A stretch of 64,000 bases of DNA, from NCBI RefSeq assembly GCF_018408705.1, contig NZ_AP023421.1, forward strand, positions 124,001 through 188,000, in the 5' to 3' direction. Position numbers and translations under genes: made by a program. This document shows positions 25,590 to 34,740 of the stretch, piece by piece; positions within the stretch are counted from its first letter, which is position 1; each line of letters opens with the position of its first letter. The DNA is from Pusillibacter faecalis (GTDB lineage: Bacteria; Bacillota; Clostridia; Oscillospirales; Oscillospiraceae). Below the pieces are notes generated by a model that searched no databases, had not been told where the DNA came from, and saw only the letters and a list, made by a program, of their open reading frames with translations.

Positions 25590-26456
25590 GTGGCGAAAAG
25601 TATTTTACATATGATTGACGGGCATATGAACCGCTTTTCCAAGGGACAAAAGCGGATCGCCGGGTATATCCTGGAGCATTACAACGAGGCCGCGTCTATG
25701 ACGGCCAGCAGGCTGGGGAAGCTGGTGGGCGTCAGCGAGTCCACGGTAGTGCGTTTTGCCTCGGAGCTGGGATACGACGGCTATCCAAGCATGCAGCGAG
25801 CCCTGCAGGAGATGATTCGAGGCCGATTGACCTCTACGCAGCGCATCCAGGCGGCGGGGAGTACCTTTTCCGGCCAGGATATCCTGGGCGCGGTGCTACA
25901 GTCAGATATTGACAAGTTGCGGGAGGTGGTTAGCGAGGCAGACCGCCAAGCCTTTGACAACGTTGTGGACCGCATCGAAAGGGCGGGGCATATCTATATT
26001 TTGGGTGCCAGATCCTCTACTTTTGTAGCGGGATATTTGAACTTTTACCTGCATTTGCTGTTTGAAAACGTCACCCTGGTGCAGACCACCGCTGCCGGTG
26101 AGATCTTTGAGCAGCTTTTCCGAATTGGAACGGAAGACGTGATGATTGCCATCAGCTTTCCACGATACTCCAAAGTCACCATGAACAGCGTGAAATTTGC
26201 CAAGGATCGGGGAGCCACCATCATAGCCATTACAGATAACGCACTCTCTCCGGTCTTTCAGATGTCTGACGCCGCGCTGTTGGCACCGTGTGAGATGATC
26301 TCCTTTGTAGACTCCATGGTGGCGCCGCTGTCTTTGATTAACGCACTGCTGGTTGCCCTGGCATGCCGGATGGGGAAGGATGTCTCTGCGACCTTTTCGG
26401 AGCTGGAAGGCATCTGGAACGAATACGACGTCTTTGGGAAGGTGGATGATGAGTAG
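25590..26456 (+). CDS. MurR/RpiR family transcriptional regulator
   Basis: A 288-residue regulator with an N-terminal RpiR HTH (KGQKRIAGYILEHYNEAASM, then LVGVSESTVVRFASELGYDGYP) and a C-terminal SIS domain (HIYILGARSSTFVAGYLNFYLH, about residues 125-146) that normally senses a phosphosugar. Start uncertain: GGAG at 25577-25580 is best spaced for GTG 25590; ATG 25584 (very close) and ATG 25563 are in frame. Unusually, no sugar gene is adjacent; it overlaps a flavoprotein gene by 8 bases, so its regulon cannot be inferred. Confidence 0.88.
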   Translation: MAKSILHMIDGHMNRFSKGQKRIAGYILEHYNEAASMTASRLGKLVGVSESTVVRFASELGYDGYPSMQRALQEMIRGRLTSTQRIQAAGSTFSGQDILGAVLQSDIDKLREVVSEADRQAFDNVVDRIERAGHIYILGARSSTFVAGYLNFYLHLLFENVTLVQTTAAGEIFEQLFRIGTEDVMIAISFPRYSKVTMNSVKFAKDRGATIIAITDNALSPVFQMSDAALLAPCEMISFVDSMVAPLSLINALLVALACRMGKDVSATFSELEGIWNEYDVFGKVDDE

Positions 26457-27699
26457 GGAAGTCGTAGTGGTGGGCGGTGGTGCTGCTGGTATGATGGCGG
26501 CGATCACTGCCGCAGAGCAGGGGGGCAGCGTAACGCTGCTGGAGCCAAACGAGCGGCTTGGGAAAAAGCTGAATATTACAGGAAAGGGCCGCTGCAACGT
26601 CACGAACGACGCAGACTTGAACACGCTTCTGGCCAACACGCCGAAAAATGGAAGATTCCTGTACAGCGTTTTCTCACGGTTTGACGGACGGGATGCCATG
26701 TCGTTTTTTGAAGAGATGGGCGTTCCCCTGAAGGTGGAGCGGGGCGGCCGGGTGTTTCCCGTGTCCGACCGCTCTTTTGATGTCAGCGGCGCGCTGGAGC
26801 GGCGATTGAAGTCGCTGCGGGTGTCACTGGTGCGAGATCGGGCAGTAGATTTGGAAATCGAAGATCATGAGGTCCGAGGTGTTTCTGGGGAGCGGCGGCG
26901 CTATGCTGCCCAAGCGGTGATTCTGGCTACCGGTGGAATCTCCTATCCAGCCACCGGCTCTACTGGAGATGGCCACCGCATGGCGGAGCGGGCCGGGCAC
27001 ACAGTGACGCCGTTGCAGGGCTCCCTGGTGCCGCTGCAGGGCACACTGGACAATGGCGCCTCCTGCGCACGGCTGCAGGGCCTGGGCCTGCGGAACGTGG
27101 GAGTGACTGTTTTTGAAAACCAGAAAAAAATCTATACGGACCTTGGCGAACTGCTGTTTACCCACTTTGGTGTCAGCGGCCCGCTGGTGCTGTCCGCATC
27201 CGCTCATATGCGGTGTTTTGGGAAAAAAGCCTACCACCTGGAAATCGATTTGAAGCCGGCGCTGGATGAGCAGACTCTGGACCGCCGTCTACTGTCGGAT
27301 TTTGAGAAATATGCCAATCATGACTTTTGTAATGCATTACAGGACCTGTTGCCACAAAAGCTGATTCCTGTGATGGTGGAGGCATCCGGTATTCAGCATC
27401 ACCAGAAGGTCCATGAGATCACCCGGGAGCAGAGGAGGGCACTACTGCTTAAGTTCAAACACTTTGTGGTAAAAATTTCTGCGCCCTGCCCTGTGGAGGA
27501 AGCCATTGTCACCTCTGGCGGAATTCGAGTAAATGAAGTGAACCCAACCACGATGGAATCAAAACTTGTAAAGGGATTATACTTTGCGGGTGAACTGCTG
27601 GACGTAGACGCCTATACAGGTGGATTTAACCTGCAGATTGCCTGGGCAACAGGCCGTGCCGCCGGGATGGCTGCGGCAGAAGAAGGGAGAAAATCATGA
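26449..27699 (+). CDS. HI0933/YhiN-type flavoprotein
   Basis: A 416-residue FAD-dependent protein of the HI0933 (YhiN, BaiN-like) family, labelled NAD(P)/FAD-dependent or aminoacetone oxidase family. The dinucleotide-binding motif GGGAAGMMAA is at about residues 8-17, followed by the family mark GKGRCNVTNDA; the C-terminal FAD contact is near GLYFAGELLDVDAYTGGFNLQ. ATG 26449 gives the full nucleotide fold; the longer open frame lies inside rpiR. The reaction is not established for this branch. It overlaps cmk by 4 bases. Confidence 0.88.
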   Translation: MSREVVVVGGGAAGMMAAITAAEQGGSVTLLEPNERLGKKLNITGKGRCNVTNDADLNTLLANTPKNGRFLYSVFSRFDGRDAMSFFEEMGVPLKVERGGRVFPVSDRSFDVSGALERRLKSLRVSLVRDRAVDLEIEDHEVRGVSGERRRYAAQAVILATGGISYPATGSTGDGHRMAERAGHTVTPLQGSLVPLQGTLDNGASCARLQGLGLRNVGVTVFENQKKIYTDLGELLFTHFGVSGPLVLSASAHMRCFGKKAYHLEIDLKPALDEQTLDRRLLSDFEKYANHDFCNALQDLLPQKLIPVMVEASGIQHHQKVHEITREQRRALLLKFKHFVVKISAPCPVEEAIVTSGGIRVNEVNPTTMESKLVKGLYFAGELLDVDAYTGGFNLQIAWATGRAAGMAAAEEGRKS

Positions 27700-28376
27700 G
27701 TACCATTCGCATTGCGATTGACGGACCCTCCGGTGCGGGAAAGAGCACCTTGGCCCGCAGTATTGCAGAGAAGCTGGGTTATCTTTATGTGGACACGGGG
27801 GCCATTTACCGTACCCTTGGATATCATATCTACGCCAAAGGGCTGAATCCCAAGGACGGGACGGCGGTGAGTGCGGAACTTCCGGGGCTACGGGTGGAGA
27901 TGTCCCACGGGAGGGATGGGCTGCAGCGCATGCTTTTGAACGGCCAGGATGTTACAGAGCGCATTCGTCTACCGGAGGTGTCCATGTACGCCTCCGCTGT
28001 GTCGGCCCATCCCAGCGTGCGGACCTATCTCCTGGAGATGCAGCGGGCGCTGGCCCGGACGCACAATGTGATTATGGATGGCCGGGACATCGGCACGGTT
28101 GTACTGCCAGATGCGGAGGTCAAGGTATTTCTCACTGCCTCGCCAGAGACCAGGGCGCACAGGCGGATGTTGGAGCTGGAAGATCGGGGGACACCGGAGC
28201 CCTACGAAAAGGTGCTGGCAGATATTCAAAAGCGGGACTGGGACGACTCTCACAGAGCGGTAGCGCCTCTGCGGCAGGCGGAGGATGCGGTGGTTCTGGA
28301 TACCACTGCATTGAACTTCCGAGAGAGTGAGGAGGCCCTGCTGCGGATCATCCGGGAGAGGACAGCCAAATCATGA
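27696..28376 (+). CDS. cmk: Cytidylate kinase
   Basis: A 226-residue kinase that phosphorylates CMP and dCMP. The P-loop DGPSGAGKS is at residues 9-17, then YVDTGAIYR, GRDIGTVVLPDAEVKVFLTA and a lid region with arginines (HRRMLELEDRG). Start overlaps the flavoprotein stop and its own end overlaps plsC by 4 bases. The cmk-plsC-ispH/rpsA order is common in Clostridia. Confidence 0.97.
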   Translation: MSTIRIAIDGPSGAGKSTLARSIAEKLGYLYVDTGAIYRTLGYHIYAKGLNPKDGTAVSAELPGLRVEMSHGRDGLQRMLLNGQDVTERIRLPEVSMYASAVSAHPSVRTYLLEMQRALARTHNVIMDGRDIGTVVLPDAEVKVFLTASPETRAHRRMLELEDRGTPEPYEKVLADIQKRDWDDSHRAVAPLRQAEDAVVLDTTALNFRESEEALLRIIRERTAKS

Positions 28377-29017
28377 AGCCATTTAATTTGTTTTTTGTGT
28401 TTGTATACTACTTGGTAGGACTTGTAACCCGCATTCTGCACCCTACCACAGTGGAGGGGATGGAGAATCTGCCTGAGCATGGTGCACTGCTGTGCCCCAA
28501 CCACTCTAGTAATTGGGACCCGATTTTGGTTGTTCTGAGGCTTCCCATTCACTACCGGGTACACATTATGGCGAAGGAAGAGCTCTTCCGCAACCCGGTG
28601 TTGGCCTGGATTCTTCGCAAGGTGGGGGCATTCCCTGTCAGTCGTGGGAGCAATGACATCGAAACAGTCCGTACTGCCATGCAGTCCATCAAAAGTGGTG
28701 ATAACCTCTTGATCTTTCCGGAGGGGACGGTGATCCGCAATGGCATTGGCTATGTGGACGGCCTTCCGCCCCGGGCGCGGGCGGGAGTGGCGGTGATCGG
28801 CGTGCGGACAGGAGCTACCCTGATCCCGGTTTTTGTGGATGGGGAGAAGAAGCTGTTCCACCGGACCCGCATCATCTTTGGAAAGCCCTATGAGCCCCAT
28901 TATACCGGCCGGCGGGGAACTTCGGAGGAGATGCAGAAAATCGCGGATGATCTGTTGGAGGAGGCCTATGCCTTGGGCGGCCAGGCTGTGGGAGGTGCAC
29001 CGCTGTGCGGGAAGTGA
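28373..29017 (+). CDS. plsC: 1-acyl-sn-glycerol-3-phosphate acyltransferase
   Basis: A 214-residue membrane-associated enzyme that adds the second acyl chain to make phosphatidic acid. The HX4D motif is in NHSSNWDP (about residues 43-50); the substrate motif is FPEGTVIRNG (about 119-128), and VPVSRGSND-like FPVSRGSND lies between. One hydrophobic stretch at residues 3-22 anchors it. It overlaps ispH by 13 bases. Confidence 0.93.
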   Translation: MKPFNLFFVFVYYLVGLVTRILHPTTVEGMENLPEHGALLCPNHSSNWDPILVVLRLPIHYRVHIMAKEELFRNPVLAWILRKVGAFPVSRGSNDIETVRTAMQSIKSGDNLLIFPEGTVIRNGIGYVDGLPPRARAGVAVIGVRTGATLIPVFVDGEKKLFHRTRIIFGKPYEPHYTGRRGTSEEMQKIADDLLEEAYALGGQAVGGAPLCGK

Positions 29018-30975
29018 TGTTGGCCAAAAGTGCCGGCTTTTGCTATGGTGTGCGGCGTGCGGTGGAGCTGGCGCGAAGAACTGCGGAGGGCGGCGGAAAC
29101 TGCTGGATGCTGGGAGACCTGATCCATAACCGGTTTGTGGTGGAGGACCTGGCAAGGCGGGGTATCCGGAAAACGGCGGACAGCGCCCTGCTGGGACCGG
29201 ACGACACCGTGATTATCCGCTCTCACGGGGAGCTGAAAAGCGTGCTGGATGCCCTGGAACAACGGGGTGTCCGTTGCGTGAACGCCACCTGCCCCAATGT
29301 CATCCGGATTCAGCGATTGGTTGCCCAGGCGGAAGCGGAGGGACGCCAGCCGGTGATTATTGGCGAGGCCGCTCACCCGGAGGTAGCAGGGATTGCCAGC
29401 TGGTGCCTGTCACCGCTGGTTTTTGATGGGCCGGAGTCGGTGCAGGCATGGCTGGACACCCCTGAAAGCAAGCGGGAAATTCCCATGACCGTGGTGGCTC
29501 AGACCACCTGTATTCGTGAACTTTTTGAAAGTTCATGGAAAATCATAAAAAAAGAGTGTACAAACGTCAAAATCTTTGATACAATATGTGATGCTACGCA
29601 TAAGCGTCAATCTGAGGCGGCAGAAATTGCTTCTCAGGTGGATGTGATGGTTGTGGTGGGAGACCGTAAAAGCGCCAACACCAAACATTTGACGGAAATT
29701 TGTATGCAGAGCTGTTCCCGCGTTCTACAGATTGAGGCGGCGGACGAGCTCTCGGCGGATGATTTCAATGGTTGCTCTGTTGCGGGCCTTACGGCCGGTG
29801 CCTCCACACCTGCGGGCATCATTAAGGAGGTATATGCAACGATGAGCGAAGAAATCAGAGCGGCCGAGGGCAAAGAGGAGTCCTTCGAGGAATTACTGAA
29901 TCAGTCTTTTAAAACTTTGAATAATGGAGATAGGGTAACAGGCATTGTCACTGCGATCACCCCCACCGAGGTGCAGGTGGATGTAGGTGCTAAGCAGGCA
30001 GCCTACATCAAGCTCAGCGAGCTGACGGACGATCCCACTGTCAAGCCTGAGGACGTGGTCCATGTGGGCGATGAGATTGAGACTTGGGTTGTCCGCGTTA
30101 ATGACGTGGAAGGCTATGCAGAGTTGAGTAAAAAGCGCCTGGATGCCGCCAAGGTCTGGGAAAATATTGAACAGGCCGTTGAGGAAAAGACTGTGCTGGA
30201 CGGTACTGTCACCGAAGAGAATAAGGGCGGTATCGTGGTATCCGTCAAGGGCGTGCGGGTATTTGTGCCTGCTTCCCAGAGCGGCCAGCCCCGCGGCGCC
30301 GATCTCTCCGCTATGAAGGGGCAGAAAGTTCAGCTGCGCATTACAGAGGTGAACCGCGCCCGCCGCCGTGTGGTGGGGTCCATCCGCTCCGTGACTGATG
30401 AGGCCCGTCGGGCTGCTCAGGAGGAGATTTGGAGCAACATCGAGGTGGGCAAGCACTACACAGGCACGGTCAAGTCCATGACCAGCTATGGCGTATTTGT
30501 GGACATCGGCGGTGTGGACGGCATGGTACATATCTCCGAGCTGAGCTGGAGCCGTATCAAGACGCCATCCGAGGTGTGCAAGGTGGGCGACACGATGGAG
30601 GTCTATGTGATCTCCTTTGATCCTGAGAAGCGTAAGATTTCCCTGGGTGTCAAGGACCACAGTGTAGATCCCTGGCAGGTGTTCATGGATCGGTACAGTG
30701 TGGGGGACGTTGCGAATGTCCGGATTGTCAAGCTGATGACCTTCGGCGCCTTTGCCGAGGTGGTCCCCGGCGTGGATGGCCTGATTCACATTTCCCAGAT
30801 TGCCGACCGCCGTATAGAAAAGCCCGAGGATGTTCTTTCTGAGGGGCAGATGGTGGACGCAAAGATCACTGCCATCGATGAGGAGAAGAAGAAAATCTCC
30901 CTGTCTATCCGTGCTCTGCTGACTCCCGCAGCTGAGGAAGTCCCCGCAGAGGAAGAGGCTTCCGCGGAGGAATAA
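29005..30975 (+). CDS. ispH: IspH - ribosomal protein S1 fusion
   Basis: A 656-residue two-part protein. Residues 1-280 are HMBPP reductase, last step of the MEP isoprenoid pathway, with its three iron-sulfur cysteines C13 (SAGFCYGV), C96 (NATCPNV) and C195 (FDTICDATHKRQ) all in place. Residues about 305-640 carry four S1 RNA-binding domains (starts near 308, 397, 482 and 568), ending in a glutamate- and alanine-rich tail. The same fusion is known across Clostridia, where it stands in for free S1. GTG 29005 follows GGGAGGTG at 28990-28997; ATG 29014 is less well spaced. Confidence 0.95.
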   Translation: MREVMLAKSAGFCYGVRRAVELARRTAEGGGNCWMLGDLIHNRFVVEDLARRGIRKTADSALLGPDDTVIIRSHGELKSVLDALEQRGVRCVNATCPNVIRIQRLVAQAEAEGRQPVIIGEAAHPEVAGIASWCLSPLVFDGPESVQAWLDTPESKREIPMTVVAQTTCIRELFESSWKIIKKECTNVKIFDTICDATHKRQSEAAEIASQVDVMVVVGDRKSANTKHLTEICMQSCSRVLQIEAADELSADDFNGCSVAGLTAGASTPAGIIKEVYATMSEEIRAAEGKEESFEELLNQSFKTLNNGDRVTGIVTAITPTEVQVDVGAKQAAYIKLSELTDDPTVKPEDVVHVGDEIETWVVRVNDVEGYAELSKKRLDAAKVWENIEQAVEEKTVLDGTVTEENKGGIVVSVKGVRVFVPASQSGQPRGADLSAMKGQKVQLRITEVNRARRRVVGSIRSVTDEARRAAQEEIWSNIEVGKHYTGTVKSMTSYGVFVDIGGVDGMVHISELSWSRIKTPSEVCKVGDTMEVYVISFDPEKRKISLGVKDHSVDPWQVFMDRYSVGDVANVRIVKLMTFGAFAEVVPGVDGLIHISQIADRRIEKPEDVLSEGQMVDAKITAIDEEKKKISLSIRALLTPAAEEVPAEEEASAEE

Positions 30976-30986
30976 TCCCGTCTGCG

Positions 30987-31020
30987 AAGGGGCAGGCCCG
31001 CTCGGGTCTGCCCTTTTTTC
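30987..31020 (+). terminator. Terminator after ispH/rpsA
   Basis: GGGCAGGCCCG, loop CTC, GGGTCTGCCC with one G-U pair, then TTTTTT (to 31019). Confidence 0.92.
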
Positions 31021-31121
31021 AAGAAGCGGGCGCGTCTGCCGTTTTTGCATTACGGCTTTGGTACCCCCGTTTCATGCGTGCTTTTGATATCAAATCTTGA
31101 GTTTTTATAGGAGGAATGAAG

Positions 31122-32468
31122 ATGGATTTTCAGGCGCAGTATCAGCAGAAGCTGACCACGGCAGACGAGGCAGTTAAGGTGGTCAAATCCGGAGACTGGG
31201 TGGATTTTTGCTGGTGTGTCAGCACCCCGGTCGCGTTAGATCAGGCGCTTGCCAGAAGAAGTGAGGAGCTGACGGACGTGAAAGTTCGCGGCGGTATCTT
31301 GCTGCACCGCCCTGCCATTGCTGATGTTCCGAACGCTGCGGAGCATTTTAGCTGGAACTCCGCGCACATGGGTGGTATCGAGCGCAAACTGATCAGCGAG
31401 GGCTTTGCCTACTATATGCCGATCCGTTATTCTGAGCTGCCCAGCTATTATCGCAGCGGAAATTCCAAGGTAGATGTGGTGATGATTCAGGTAGCGCCGA
31501 TGGATGAGCACGGTTGGTTCAACTTCGGCCCCTCTGCCTCCCATCTGAAGATGGCCTGCGAAGCTGCCAAAACTGTGATTGTAGAGGTCAACCGGAACAT
31601 GCCTGTTTGCATGGGCGGTTACGATAACTATGTTCATATCAATCATGTGGATATGATTGTGGAGGGCGAGAATCCCGCCATTGACCAGATGGCTGGTGCC
31701 GGTGCCCCCTCTGAGGTGGATTTGGCCATTGCCAATCTGGTGGTGCCTGAGATTCCAGACGGTGCCTGCCTGCAGCTTGGTATTGGCGCGGTTCCCAGCG
31801 CCATCGGCCGGATGATTGCCGAGTCTGACCTGAAAGATCTGGGTGTGCACACAGAGATGTATGTGGATGCCTTTGTAGAGATCGCTGAGGCAGGAAAGAT
31901 CACCGGCGCCCGCAAGCCGTTTGACCGTGGCCGCCAGGTATATGCCTTTGCTGCCGGCAGCCAGAAGCTCTACGATTATCTGAACAACAATCCTGAGTGC
32001 TGCTGTGTCCCTGTGGATTATGCCAACGATGTGGCCCGCGTCTCCCAGATTGATAACTTTATTTCCATCAATGGTGCGGTGGACATTGACCTTTACGGAC
32101 AGGTGTCCTCTGAGTCCTCTGGAACCCGCCACATCTCCGGCGCCGGCGGGCAGCAGGATTTTGTGCTGGGTGCTTATCTCTCTAAGGGCGGTAAGAGCTT
32201 CATCTGCTGTCCCGCCACGGTCAAGGATAAAAAGAGCGGCGAGTTGAAATCCCGCATCCGTCCCACCCTGCTGGAGGGATCCGTGGTCACTGCCACCCGC
32301 ACCAACCTGCACTGGTTGGTGACAGAGTACGGTAAATTTAATGCAAAAGGCAAGTCCACCTGGGAACGGGCAGAGGGCATCATCAGTTTGGCCCATCCGC
32401 AGTTCCGAGATGAGTTGATTGCACAGGCGGAAAAGATGCACATCTGGCGCCGCTCCAACAAGAGATGA
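31122..32468 (+). CDS. Butyryl-CoA:acetate CoA-transferase
   Basis: A 448-residue CoA-transferase of the Cat1/AbfT-like family that moves CoA from butyryl-CoA to acetate, the last step of butyrate formation in many gut Clostridia. The sequence strongly resembles the Roseburia/Flavonifractor enzymes ([37 protein letters not shown]). By analogy with AbfT (E238), the catalytic glutamate is E245 in HTEMYVDAF. The CoA site lies around [13 protein letters not shown] 31122 is 7 bases after AGGAGG; ATG 31116 is too close. It is monocistronic. 4-Hydroxybutyrate CoA-transferase is the near alternative. Confidence 0.85.
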   Translation: MDFQAQYQQKLTTADEAVKVVKSGDWVDFCWCVSTPVALDQALARRSEELTDVKVRGGILLHRPAIADVPNAAEHFSWNSAHMGGIERKLISEGFAYYMPIRYSELPSYYRSGNSKVDVVMIQVAPMDEHGWFNFGPSASHLKMACEAAKTVIVEVNRNMPVCMGGYDNYVHINHVDMIVEGENPAIDQMAGAGAPSEVDLAIANLVVPEIPDGACLQLGIGAVPSAIGRMIAESDLKDLGVHTEMYVDAFVEIAEAGKITGARKPFDRGRQVYAFAAGSQKLYDYLNNNPECCCVPVDYANDVARVSQIDNFISINGAVDIDLYGQVSSESSGTRHISGAGGQQDFVLGAYLSKGGKSFICCPATVKDKKSGELKSRIRPTLLEGSVVTATRTNLHWLVTEYGKFNAKGKSTWERAEGIISLAHPQFRDELIAQAEKMHIWRRSNKR

Positions 32469-32494
32469 ACCTGAGAGTACAGATGTGTTTTTCA

Positions 32495-32535
32495 GTGATA
32501 AACGGCCCCAAAGAGGGCCGTTTATCACGTTTTTA
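32495..32535 (+). terminator. Terminator of the CoA-transferase gene
   Basis: GTGATAAACGGCCC (32495-32508), loop CAAAGA, GGGCCGTTTATCAC (32515-32528), then GTTTTTA. Confidence 0.88.
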
Positions 32536-32579
32536 GGCGCGATTTTCTGGTCAAAATCACATTTTTTTAGAAAAACAGC

Positions 32580-32608
32580 TTGTAAAATTAGAAAAAAATA
32601 GGTATAAT
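32580..32608 (+). promoter_or_regulatory. Sigma-A type promoter of carD-ispDF
   Basis: TTGTAA (32580-32585), 17-base spacer, TATAAT (32603-32608); another TATAAT lies at 32614-32619. Confidence 0.8.
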
Positions 32609-32690
32609 ATGTTTATAATTTCTTGAATTTCCCAGGAAAACATATCACAAAAGCGGAAAGTTGTAACGCACGGATTGGAGAGGAGGGAAC

Positions 32691-33185
32691 ATGTTCAGCA
32701 TTGGGGATCTGGTCGTGCATCCTATGCATGGTGCAGGTGTGATTGATGACATCGTACAGGAAAAGGTCGCAGGAGTCATGAAGGAATATTATGTGTTTAA
32801 AATGCCGGTGGGTGGTTTGGTTTTAAAGATTCCAACAGCTAACAGCCAGGTGATTGGAATCCGGGGAATTATCTCACAGGCAGAGGCAGAGGAGCTGCTG
32901 AATGCGCTCCCGGACCTGACGGTGGAGGCCAATGCCAACTGGAACAAGCGATATCAGGAAAATTTAATGCGGTTGAAGAGTGGGGATTTATATCAGGTCG
33001 CCCGGGTCATTAAGAGCCTGATGCAGAGGGATTCCCTGCGTGGACTTTCCACCGGAGAGCGGAAGATGCTTCATAATGCAAAACAGATCATGATCTCTGA
33101 GATTGTGATGGCGGAAAAGGTGGCATATCGGGAAGTAGAGACACGGATTGATCACGCCATGATGCAGCTTCCTGTACCGCAATGA
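32691..33185 (+). CDS. carD: CarD family transcriptional regulator
   Basis: A 164-residue RNA polymerase-binding factor. The N-terminal CarD/TRCF Tudor-like domain begins at residue 2 (FSIGDLVVHPMHGAGVIDDI) and the helical C-terminal domain (LSTGERKMLHNAKQIMISEI) contacts promoter DNA near -10 in mycobacterial CarD, stabilising the open complex. It is followed at once by ispD and ispF, an order also found in Mycobacterium. GGAGAGGAGG-like site at 32676-32686. Confidence 0.92.
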   Translation: MFSIGDLVVHPMHGAGVIDDIVQEKVAGVMKEYYVFKMPVGGLVLKIPTANSQVIGIRGIISQAEAEELLNALPDLTVEANANWNKRYQENLMRLKSGDLYQVARVIKSLMQRDSLRGLSTGERKMLHNAKQIMISEIVMAEKVAYREVETRIDHAMMQLPVPQ

Positions 33186-33200
33186 CGAGAGGATGGAAAC

Positions 33201-33926
33201 ATGTTGTCTTTTTTCAAAAAAATGAAAGAGAGCAGCCGTCCACGGTGCACAGCATTGGTGGCGGCTGCTGGCAGTTCCAGACGGATGGGCGGTGTAAACA
33301 AGCTGTTGGAACCTCTGGATGGGATTCCGGTGCTGGCCCGGACGCTGACGGCCCTGCAGCTTGCAAAGCGGGTGGATGAAATTGTTGTAGCCTCTAGGGA
33401 GGAGGATCTGCTGGACATTTCGGACCTGTGCCATACATATGGGATCACCAAGTGCAGCAAGGTAGTGCGGGGCGGTGCGAGCCGCGTCCACTCAGTCTTG
33501 CTGGCTGCACTGGAAGCACCGACAGAGAGTGAGCTGCTGGCCGTGCAGGACGGCGCTAGACCGTTGGTGACACCGGAACTCATCGATCAGGTCGTCTCTG
33601 CTGCCGCCCGGTGCGGGGCTGCCGCGCCGGCGGTTCCGATCAAGGACACGGTGAAGGAAGTCCGGGATGGAGGCGCGGTAGAACGGACACTGAATCGGGA
33701 AGTTCTGCGGGCAGTTCAGACACCGCAGGTTTTTGATGCAGAGCTCCTGAAGGCTGCCCTTCAGGCGGCGCTGGAAAGAGAAGACTTTGTCACCGATGAC
33801 TGTTCTGCTGTGGAGCGCTTGGGCAAGGTGGTTTTTCTGGTAGACGGAGACGAAGAGAACATCAAGATCACAACCCCGGTGGACATGGTTGTGGCAGAGG
33901 CAATTCTGGAGGCAAGAGAGGAGTGA
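33201..33926 (+). CDS. ispD: 2-C-methyl-D-erythritol 4-phosphate cytidylyltransferase
   Basis: A 241-residue MEP-pathway enzyme forming CDP-methylerythritol. The CTP-binding loop is ALVAAAGSSRRMG (about residues 18-30) and K39 lies in VNKLLEP; further marks are DGARPLVTPELID and TPQVFDAE, DDCSAVE. An extra N-terminal stretch (MLSFFKKMKESSRPR) precedes the domain. GAGAGGATG precedes ATG 33201, 15 bases after carD. Confidence 0.95.
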   Translation: MLSFFKKMKESSRPRCTALVAAAGSSRRMGGVNKLLEPLDGIPVLARTLTALQLAKRVDEIVVASREEDLLDISDLCHTYGITKCSKVVRGGASRVHSVLLAALEAPTESELLAVQDGARPLVTPELIDQVVSAAARCGAAAPAVPIKDTVKEVRDGGAVERTLNREVLRAVQTPQVFDAELLKAALQAALEREDFVTDDCSAVERLGKVVFLVDGDEENIKITTPVDMVVAEAILEAREE

Positions 33927-33930
33927 GCGC

Positions 33931-34413
33931 ATGGGGATGCGCATTGGGCACGGCTATGACGTGCATCGTGTGACCGCAGGCAGGCCGCTGATTCTAGGCG
34001 GGGTGGAGATTCCCTGGGAATGGGGACTTTTAGGACACTCCGATGCTGATGTCCTGACGCATGCGGTGATGGATGCCCTCTGCGGAGCAGCGGGTATTGG
34101 AGATATCGGCGCATTGTTTCCGGACAGTGACCCGCATTATGCCGGAATTTCCAGTCTGTGCCTTTTGGAGGAAGTGGCGCGGCTCTTGCATGAGCGCGGA
34201 TTTTCCGTGGTCAATGTGGACGCCACACTGGTGGCGCAGGCACCGAAAATCAAGTCTTACAAAGTCGCCATGGCAGAGCGGCTTTCCGGGGCTCTCGGTG
34301 TGAATGCAGAGCAGGTAAACGTAAAGGCCACCACAGAAGAGGGGCTGGGGTTTACCGGCGATGGCACCGGCATGGCGGCCCACGCCGTGGCGCTGCTGGA
34401 AAAACAGGAATAG
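33931..34413 (+). CDS. ispF: 2-C-methyl-D-erythritol 2,4-cyclodiphosphate synthase
   Basis: A 160-residue trimeric zinc enzyme of the MEP pathway. GHGYDVHR (residues 5-12) holds two zinc ligands and LLGHSDADVLTHA the third; GDIGALFPDSD and the C-terminal KATTEEGLGFTGDGTGMAAHAV are typical. GAGGAG at 33919-33924 fits ATG 33931; ATG 33937 is possible. With ispD and ispH, three pathway genes lie within 5.5 kb. Confidence 0.96.
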   Translation: MGMRIGHGYDVHRVTAGRPLILGGVEIPWEWGLLGHSDADVLTHAVMDALCGAAGIGDIGALFPDSDPHYAGISSLCLLEEVARLLHERGFSVVNVDATLVAQAPKIKSYKVAMAERLSGALGVNAEQVNVKATTEEGLGFTGDGTGMAAHAVALLEKQE

Positions 34414-34440
34414 AGGGACGCTTAAGGCGTCCCTTTTTCG
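34414..34440 (+). terminator. Terminator of ispF
   Basis: GGGACGC (34415-34421), loop TTAAG, GCGTCCC, then TTTTT, starting at the ispF stop. Confidence 0.85.
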
Positions 34441-34488
34441 CACCTTCTCCGCCGCTGTCCATAAACTGGATAGAAAGGAGGAGTGTCT

Positions 34489-34740
34489 GTGGAGTACTAT
34501 TTGATCCTGGCCCGCTCCGTAACCTATGCCCAGCGGATGCAGCGGGCACTAGAGCGGGTGGGTATCCGCTGCCAAATCTACCGTGCACCCAGAGATCTGA
34601 CCAATTTGGGCTGTGCTTACGTTCTGCGGGTGGCCGTCCCGGACCTGACCCAGGCGTTGATCGCAATTCACAGGGCTTCATTGGACCCTGTTCAGATATT
34701 TTTATACCAGCAGGGCATGTATCGGGAGGTGAGTATGTGA
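34489..34740 (+). CDS. DUF3343 protein
   Basis: An 83-residue protein of family DUF3343 (YYLILARSVTYAQRMQRALE, RAPRDLTNLGCAYVLRV). Members sit beside SelD, YedF and a TIGR01977 cysteine desulfurase in genomes with selenium-dependent molybdenum hydroxylases; the predicted role is in handling selenium or sulfur, but no activity is proven. Start GTG 34489 is 7 bases after AAGGAGGA; GTG 34483 is too close. Its stop overlaps the next start by 4 bases, so the two are coupled. Confidence 0.85.
   Translation: MEYYLILARSVTYAQRMQRALERVGIRCQIYRAPRDLTNLGCAYVLRVAVPDLTQALIAIHRASLDPVQIFLYQQGMYREVSM

Noticed and set aside
29893..31050. 385-codon minus-strand frame opposite the S1 domains
   Set aside because: A mirror of repeated S1 coding sequence, no start signal.
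31236..32528. 430-codon minus-strand frame opposite the CoA-transferase
   Set aside because: Antisense shadow across the terminator of a strongly identified gene.
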